Source: Sulfurovum sp. (GTDB taxonomy: Bacteria > Campylobacterota > Campylobacteria > Campylobacterales > Sulfurovaceae). Taken from it: DNA of 41,245 nucleotides. The DNA lies in contig JALXCZ010000044.1 in NCBI GenBank assembly GCA_026990595.1, positions 1-41,245 of the forward strand, in the 5' to 3' direction. Under the pieces are notes generated by a model. The model saw only the letters and a program-made list of their open reading frames with translations. It searched no databases and was not told where the DNA came from. Positions 36,819-41,245 of the stretch are shown here, one piece after another; position 1 is the stretch's first letter, and each line of letters starts with the position of its first letter. The position numbers and the translations under genes were made by a program.

Positions 36819-37165
36819 ATAACCTCCTTGTTTTGTTAGTAAGACTCGATTTTTCTTGTTGTAGAGTTACTATTGTCTTTGATTGTAATAGAAAATAAAT
36901 TAAAATGTCAAGTGATACAAGAAATATTATCATCTATTCTAATATATTTGTAAAATGTATACAAATTATTATCTTTTACAATAGTTAATCAATAAAATAT
37001 TTGAATATAATCAATATAATATATGTTCCTCAAAATCAAGAATCTTTGCAAGTATAATAGAGATATATTACCTCAGTGTTAACACTTTTCTTTATCTTGT
37101 TTCTTAACAATTATCTAATACTTTTATGCTAAAATGAGGCAATTTTTAATGAAGGAATTACAGTT
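36819..37165. promoter_or_regulatory. Divergent soxC / MOSC control region
   Basis: About 350 bases, very AT-rich, without a gene. Features: a perfect 12-bp palindrome AGTGTTAACACT (37075-37086); TGTATACA (36956-36963); an 8-bp inverted repeat TTGTAAAA/TTTTACAA (36948-36955 and 36974-36981); and a good -10 TATGCTAAAAT for MOSC (37125-37135) with start near 37142. The palindrome is about 39 bases upstream of that -10, a place for an activator or repressor. Confidence 0.5.
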
Positions 37166-37603
37166 ATGCAAGAAGTAGGAAAAGTCTTATCTCTCTATAT
37201 TTCAAACAAAGAAATGCCTCAGCCTGTTGAAAAGAAAAAAATAAATGTAGATATAAAAGGTATTATAAATGACAAGCATTATAATAAAGATATTGAACGT
37301 GCTATACTGATTTCTTCTACAGCAAGCTATGCACTTGTCAAATCACATCTGATAGATATTCCTTATGGCATACTCGGTGAAAACCTACTTGTTGACTTTA
37401 ATCCATATGCTCTGCCTACAGGGTCACAACTTAAAATAGGAAATGCTGTTTTGGAAATCTCCCAAAATTGTACGCTGTGTAATCATCTTTCAAAAATAGA
37501 TAAAAAATTACCAAAACTTTTAAAAAATGACAGAGGTATTTTTGGGAAAGTAGTTCAGGAAGGGACTATATCTGAAGGAGATGCAATCTATCTTCTCGAT
37601 TAA
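37166..37603 (+). CDS. MOSC-domain protein
   Basis: 145-residue single-domain MOSC protein; this family contains the beta-barrel domain found at the end of molybdenum cofactor sulfurases and in YiiM-like proteins that move sulfur or bind Moco. Visible features: IPYGILGENLLVD (65-77), LPTGSQLKIGNAVLEIS (83-99) and a CxxC pair Cys102-Cys105, then RGIFGKVVQEGTI, the standard MOSC ending. It is divergent from soxC, a molybdoenzyme. A -10 and a GAAGGAATTA ribosome site precede the ATG. Confidence 0.85.
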   Translation: MQEVGKVLSLYISNKEMPQPVEKKKINVDIKGIINDKHYNKDIERAILISSTASYALVKSHLIDIPYGILGENLLVDFNPYALPTGSQLKIGNAVLEISQNCTLCNHLSKIDKKLPKLLKNDRGIFGKVVQEGTISEGDAIYLLD

Positions 37604-37617
37604 TTGCCTTTATCTTG

Positions 37618-37643
37618 TTTTATGGGCATAAGTGCCCATAAAA
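37618..37643. terminator. Hairpin between MOSC and DUF302 genes
   Basis: 11-bp perfect inverted repeat TTTTATGGGCA / TGCCCATAAAA around TAAG, between converging genes (14 bases after MOSC, 10 before the DUF302 stop). Neither side has a U run outside the stem, so it is an atypical but likely shared terminator. Confidence 0.55.
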
Positions 37644-37653
37644 TAGTGTTGGC

Positions 37654-38631
37654 TTATTTCGAAAGTTTAGCCAACATTGCCTCAAATTTTTTCTGTGCAT
37701 CAAGAAGCACATCAATAGATGCTTTATCTGTAATATTCAGTGCCGCAATCCATTTATAAACGTTAGGGAATGCCATATGGACTGTTTTTTCACCTTTTTT
37801 CTGATATTTATAAGCAGAACAAGGAGCAAATGCACCAGCTTCTGGATGAAGTTTTGCTACCTCATAAATCACTGCGATCTTACAGATTGAATAAACATCA
37901 TAAAAAAGATAATCCTCGATGTCATGTTCATCAAGATCATAATTGACATCTGTAAAACCTGCCATAACAAAACCGTTTGGCGCTAACTCTCCTTCAAATG
38001 CTGTTTCAAAATCATCTTTTGCATCTTCCCAATCATCACCCTTTTGCTCAAACGAAATACGTGTAATAATATCATGTGTAGGTTTTTTCATCTTATATGG
38101 AAGCTTAATGAACGTACCTTTTGGCATGGCTGATTTGAGTGCTTCTTCCACCTTTTTACCCAATGCCACCATAGCAGGATTATCTTCAGGTATTTTCATG
38201 ATCTTTGCCATCGCTGATGCTTTTAGAGAAGAAACAGAAATAGTTTTATCACCTTTTTTACACCAGATAGATAAACTCATTGGAGTAAACAACCCAATGT
38301 CTGGGTACTTTGTAGCCAATGCCAATGCCGTATCTTTTCTATAAACCACCATCAAATTATAGTAATCAAAAGAGGTTTGATTAAAATCTCTTTTAAACGG
38401 AAAATTCATATCATTGTTCGCAGCAATAGTGAATCCTGCTTTTTTAAATGCTTCTTCTACTGTTTTTGCAGTAATCTTTCCATCTGCATTGTCAGATTTA
38501 AATACTCTTACATCATTTGTCTGGGCCGTTTCTGCTTTAGGTGCAGCTGCCGCTGGAGCCGTTTTTTCTACTGCCATAAGTCCTGTCGATACCAACAGTG
38601 ACAATACTAAACCTTTTGTAATTAATTTCAT
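37654..38631 (-). CDS. Secreted tandem DUF302 protein
   Basis: 325 residues with a signal peptide (1-20) followed by an Ala/Pro-rich linker. Two DUF302-like modules follow, about 55-165 and 205-325, matching each other in FDYYNLMVVYRK.../DYLFYDVYSICK... and in the later ...KKGDKTISV/...KKGEKTVHM. DUF302 folds are widespread in thiosulfate- and sulfide-oxidising bacteria, but no activity is established. One Cys in the first module (Cys124) and two in the second (Cys250, Cys271) could be redox or metal sites. Start ATG 38631 follows AAAGGAACATA; the longer frame upstream has no ribosome site. It lies beside the sox genes. Confidence 0.75.
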   Translation of the reverse strand: MKLITKGLVLSLLVSTGLMAVEKTAPAAAAPKAETAQTNDVRVFKSDNADGKITAKTVEEAFKKAGFTIAANNDMNFPFKRDFNQTSFDYYNLMVVYRKDTALALATKYPDIGLFTPMSLSIWCKKGDKTISVSSLKASAMAKIMKIPEDNPAMVALGKKVEEALKSAMPKGTFIKLPYKMKKPTHDIITRISFEQKGDDWEDAKDDFETAFEGELAPNGFVMAGFTDVNYDLDEHDIEDYLFYDVYSICKIAVIYEVAKLHPEAGAFAPCSAYKYQKKGEKTVHMAFPNVYKWIAALNITDKASIDVLLDAQKKFEAMLAKLSK

Positions 38632-38838
38632 TATGTTCCTTTGTGTAAATAATTCGATCATAACATAGATACATTACCTATATATAAATATCTATATCAT
38701 GATCATAAAATTCCGATAGTTCCTCAGAATTAACGCAACCATTATAACCGAACTTCTTTTAATTCAAATTTATAACTTACGTTTATATAGTATAAAAAGT
38801 AAAAGTGTGTAAAATGTGGAAAGAAGTAAAAGAGAGAG

Positions 38839-38863
38839 TAACAAAGGGAAATACCCTTTGTTA
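38839..38863 (-). terminator. Hairpin after the porin gene
   Basis: Perfect 10-bp stem TAACAAAGGG / CCCTTTGTTA with a 5-base loop, ending 8 bases after the porin stop, followed on the minus strand by CTCTCTCTTTTACTTC. A good intrinsic-type terminator, though with a mixed U tract. Confidence 0.7.
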
Positions 38864-38870
38864 AATAATT

Positions 38871-40448
38871 CTAAAATCTGTATCTAAGATAGAATCTTGC
38901 ATCTTGTGCTGATTCAACAATAAAAGGTAACATTGCCTGAGCTTGTGGATCACCCATAGCAGCTCCCATTTTTACATCACTTATTTTCATAGGTGTACCT
39001 CCTCGACCAAAGAATCCGTTACTTCCGGTATAGTCATAATCAATCTTTGTATATCTTAACTGTGCACTCAAAGCATCTGTTAACTGGTATGTAAAGTATG
39101 CTTCGAAAGCATTACCACGTGCTGCAATTTTGGATCCGATCATGGTATCTTCTCCATACGTGAACGATCTCCAGTATTTGCTTCCATGATTATATTCTAG
39201 TCCAAACTTTCCTTTTTCTGTCACAGGAACTTGAGCACCAAGCCAATATGATGTTCCTGTCTCGCTATCTGTAGAACCTAACATTGTATTAGGTTGTCCT
39301 CCTGCATCTATTCCTGCATTTGGTCTTGTTTTACTCCAGGCAAAAGAACCAAATACTTTTGCATCTGCAAAATAACCTTCATCCGTCAAACCATCAACTA
39401 ATACAGAAATTGCTGCACCATCCATATCACCGACGGTACTCATAGCAGGGTTATATCCTACAATAGCTCCGGTAATATCACGAGTATATGATCCTCCTAG
39501 TACTGTTGCGGGAACTTGCGCCCCCATTGCTGCACCAAATTCTGTCGAAGAATAACCAGGTAAACCAAATGCTCTAAATGCCGTAGTCTTAACAATAAAT
39601 TGCCCATCATTGTATGGTTCAAAAATAAAACCTGCAAGCTTAATATCTTCTAACTGATCGCCCTCATTACTATAAGCAGTACTGTCAAATCTACTAAAGA
39701 CCGGCGCAGCATTTGTAGAACCTTGTCCCATACATATTTTAAAAGACATCCCTGGAACACCAGTAACATTAGAGAGATCCAATTTAGAACTTAAGCCGTC
39801 AAATTCAACATTTATTGTATGTCCAAGTGGGGATTGTGCAGCATCATCATCTCTTAAATTTGCAAGGAATCCATTGGTTGAAGGTCTTCTTCCTACAGAA
39901 AATGTCCAAGGAATATCTGCACCAAAGAAGTTATCTCCTAAATAAAGCCAAAATGCTTGTCTTACTTTTAAAGAATCACCAGTTAATGCTTCATTAGTAA
40001 TCCAATCAAAAGTATCCATACCAAATCCTCTAGGTCGACCCGAATCATTTCCAAAATCTGCACCAAAAGCTTTGTTAAAGGCAAGTTGACCCATAAAAAT
40101 ATTATGTTTATCTGGAGCATATGCCATATTTAACCAAAGTCTTGTTGACATAAGGTCATTTTTACTTCTGTCGCTTCCATCTGCCATATCATAGTTAATA
40201 CTATCGATAGACGTTCTTAGATCAGCACTCCATTTTATATTATCATTAGCATCATGTGCTTTAACTGTATTTATCTTTTTAGTTAATTTCTTGATTTTTG
40301 CCGGACTTCCACTCTTTTTAAGTGAAGATACTTCTGCTTTAAGTTTAGCAATTTCTACTTTCATCGCTCTAAGATCACTAGCTGTAGATCCAAACGCCAT
40401 CGTTGTACTCATCGCTGCCACAAGTGACAAAGTTACAATTTTTTTCAT
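38871..40448 (-). CDS. DUF3373-like outer-membrane porin
   Basis: 525 residues with a signal peptide (1-20), an N-terminal coiled coil (about 24-62, ions of Lys/Glu) and a long beta-barrel part with alternating hydrophobic residues ending ARFYLRYRF, whose final Phe is the outer-membrane insertion signal. Layout and motifs (SADLRTSIDSINYDM; MSTRLWLNMAYAPDKHNIFMGQL, in part) match the DUF3373 proteins of epsilonproteobacteria, which are presumed porins. Substrate unknown; thiosulfate or other anions are possible from the neighbourhood (inference). AAAGGAG precedes the ATG; a terminator hairpin follows. Confidence 0.82.
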   Translation of the reverse strand: MKKIVTLSLVAAMSTTMAFGSTASDLRAMKVEIAKLKAEVSSLKKSGSPAKIKKLTKKINTVKAHDANDNIKWSADLRTSIDSINYDMADGSDRSKNDLMSTRLWLNMAYAPDKHNIFMGQLAFNKAFGADFGNDSGRPRGFGMDTFDWITNEALTGDSLKVRQAFWLYLGDNFFGADIPWTFSVGRRPSTNGFLANLRDDDAAQSPLGHTINVEFDGLSSKLDLSNVTGVPGMSFKICMGQGSTNAAPVFSRFDSTAYSNEGDQLEDIKLAGFIFEPYNDGQFIVKTTAFRAFGLPGYSSTEFGAAMGAQVPATVLGGSYTRDITGAIVGYNPAMSTVGDMDGAAISVLVDGLTDEGYFADAKVFGSFAWSKTRPNAGIDAGGQPNTMLGSTDSETGTSYWLGAQVPVTEKGKFGLEYNHGSKYWRSFTYGEDTMIGSKIAARGNAFEAYFTYQLTDALSAQLRYTKIDYDYTGSNGFFGRGGTPMKISDVKMGAAMGDPQAQAMLPFIVESAQDARFYLRYRF

Positions 40449-40769
40449 GTTTACTCCTTTAAATTATGTTTGTCCAAAAACATGTGCATATAGTCTAAGG
40501 CATAATCCCTAAGTTTTTACTTAAAGTAAAGATTAAAATAGATAATAAAAAGTTATTTTAATAAATATGTTACTTTTATAAGATATGCATAGAGAGTTTA
40601 TAAAGTTTTCATTACCTAAATGTTAATATGGTGAGACAATCAGAATGTGTCTATCACAGATACTGAGATTTTATAAAAAGTGTTAAAAAACAAATAGGCT
40701 TAAAGATAAAGAATAAAAGTTCTAATAAAAGTAGATTGATTGAAGATATAGAAGAAGTTATAAACTCAA
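40449..40769. other. Intergenic region between 5S rRNA and porin
   Basis: About 320 AT-rich bases with no credible gene. It must hold the porin promoter and the end of the rRNA transcript. A near-perfect palindrome TTTACTT-A-AAGTAAA lies at 40516-40530, 68 bases before the porin start. No classic hairpin with U tract was found directly after 5S. A weak match to the sox-region motif is at 40611-40632. Confidence 0.4.
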
Positions 40770-40884
40770 AGTGGCAGCGACCTACATTCCCACAGACGTA
40801 GCCTGCAGTATTATCGGCGATGGGAGGCTTGACTTCCAGGTTCGGAATGGAGCTGGGTATGACCCTCCCTCTAGCCCCACCACT
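40770..40884 (-). rRNA. rrf: 5S ribosomal RNA
   Basis: Read on the minus strand, the first bases AGTGG pair with the last CCACT, and the internal TTCCGAACCTGGAAGTCAAG matches the conserved loop of 5S rRNA. Length about 115 bases; ends may be off by 1-3. The open frame on the plus strand here is a shadow. Confidence 0.9.
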
Positions 40885-41155
40885 AAGAGAAGTAAAAGCA
40901 CCGTGATGCGTTTAATTCTCTTTGCTTTGGAAAGCTTGAGAAACTTAGTATTGTTAAGAGCCTAATATAAATTAGAAATTAGAAGTTAGTAATTAGAAAT
41001 TAATTACGATTTTCGTATTGTCTAATACTGTTGCTCAATTACAATTTTGATACTCACTGAAGTGTTTGTCAGGAACAATTTCTCATTCCTAATTTCTCAC
41101 TTCTAATTCATTAAGTGCTTGCACTTAATAAGGTAGTACCTATTGAAGAATAAAG
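40885..41155 (-). other. 23S-5S internal transcribed spacer
   Basis: About 270 bases between the 23S end and 5S, without a tRNA. Two nearly complementary arms (about 40970-41006 and 41077-41113), built from ATTAGAA-like units, could fold into an imperfect stem of roughly 30 bp. A separate 9-bp hairpin ATTAAGTGC/GCACTTAAT lies at 41110-41129. These may serve rRNA processing. Confidence 0.6.
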
Positions 41156-41245
41156 TAAATACAAACGATCTATTAGTACTGGTCAGCTAAATGACTTTCA
41201 TCACTTACACACCCAGCCTATCAACGCAGTAGTCTTCTGCGGATC
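41156..41245 (-). rRNA. rrl: 23S ribosomal RNA, 3' end (partial)
   Basis: On the minus strand the sequence reads GGCTGGGTGTGTAAG and then CTGACCAGTACTAATAGATCG, the conserved 3' end of 23S rRNA. The gene runs off the window end; its 3' boundary is placed near 41156 by similarity and is uncertain by several bases. Confidence 0.9.

Noticed and set aside
36956-36963. TGTATACA as an FNR or CRP site
   Set aside because: Eight bases of palindrome in an AT-rich stretch do not match a known consensus closely enough.
40771-40965. Plus-strand open frame over 5S
   Set aside because: It lies across the 5S rRNA gene in antisense and has no ribosome site.
40885-41155. tRNA in the 23S-5S spacer
   Set aside because: No cloverleaf or GTTC loop could be found; the region is AT-rich with simple inverted repeats.

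Overview
The window reads as chromosome of a sulfur-oxidising Campylobacterota (epsilonproteobacterium), most like Sulfurovum or a close relative. This is inferred from family knowledge, not from a search. Supporting signs are the AT-rich, tightly packed genes on both strands, the epsilon-type short bioB and murB, the recA/eno neighbourhood, the futalosine-pathway gene mqnD, and a soxCDYZ cluster standing apart from soxAXB. No IS element, prophage, tRNA or CRISPR array was seen.

Layout. 1-5.3 kb: topA, converging on a two-gene membrane signalling pair, one of which is a degenerate hybrid histidine kinase. 5.5-7.6 kb: bioB and a CPA2-type antiporter. 7.5-10.1 kb (minus): enolase, an FtsB/DivIC-like protein, a secreted low-complexity coiled-coil protein and a 67-codon unknown. 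10.1-18.0 kb (minus): a DUF2339 membrane giant, a MerR-type regulator driving a three-domain LplT-PlsC-acyl-ACP synthetase fusion, and recA. 18.1-19.8 kb (plus): mqnD-murB. 19.8-22.6 kb (minus): a DUF1566 protein, two lipoprotein L,D-transpeptidases around a small helical protein that seems to start at ATT, and tpx. 22.9-26.8 kb (minus): a catalytically degenerate resolvase-like regulator, ccoG, an SQR-like flavoprotein and an unknown protein, with a GC-rich tandem structured repeat between the last two. 26.9-27.7 kb (plus): moaC and a DUF493 gene. 27.7-31.2 kb (minus): the overlapping operon glmM-lspA-phytase-like-pqiA-like. 31.4-33.4 kb (plus): rpsT, prfA and an unknown. 33.4-36.8 kb (minus): soxC-soxD-soxY-soxZ. 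37.1 kb (plus): a MOSC gene. 37.6-40.5 kb (minus): a tandem-DUF302 secreted protein and a DUF3373-like porin. 40.7-41.2 kb (minus): the 3' end of an rRNA operon (23S end, spacer, 5S).

How the genes work together. The right-hand third is a thiosulfate-oxidation module: SoxYZ carries the sulfur, SoxCD oxidises the bound sulfane, and MOSC and (further off) MoaC touch molybdenum-cofactor chemistry needed by SoxC. The ccoG/SQR-like operon links quinone reduction to cbb3 oxidase assembly. The most novel-looking items are the dead resolvase-like regulator with a 20-bp-phased array of TCATTTT repeats in its divergent promoter, and the hybrid kinase in which every catalytic site except one receiver domain is lost, next to a paralogue of its own sensor half. 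The ATT-initiated gene and the GC-rich structured repeat are also worth a look. All functional assignments are by eye from motifs; no database search was run.
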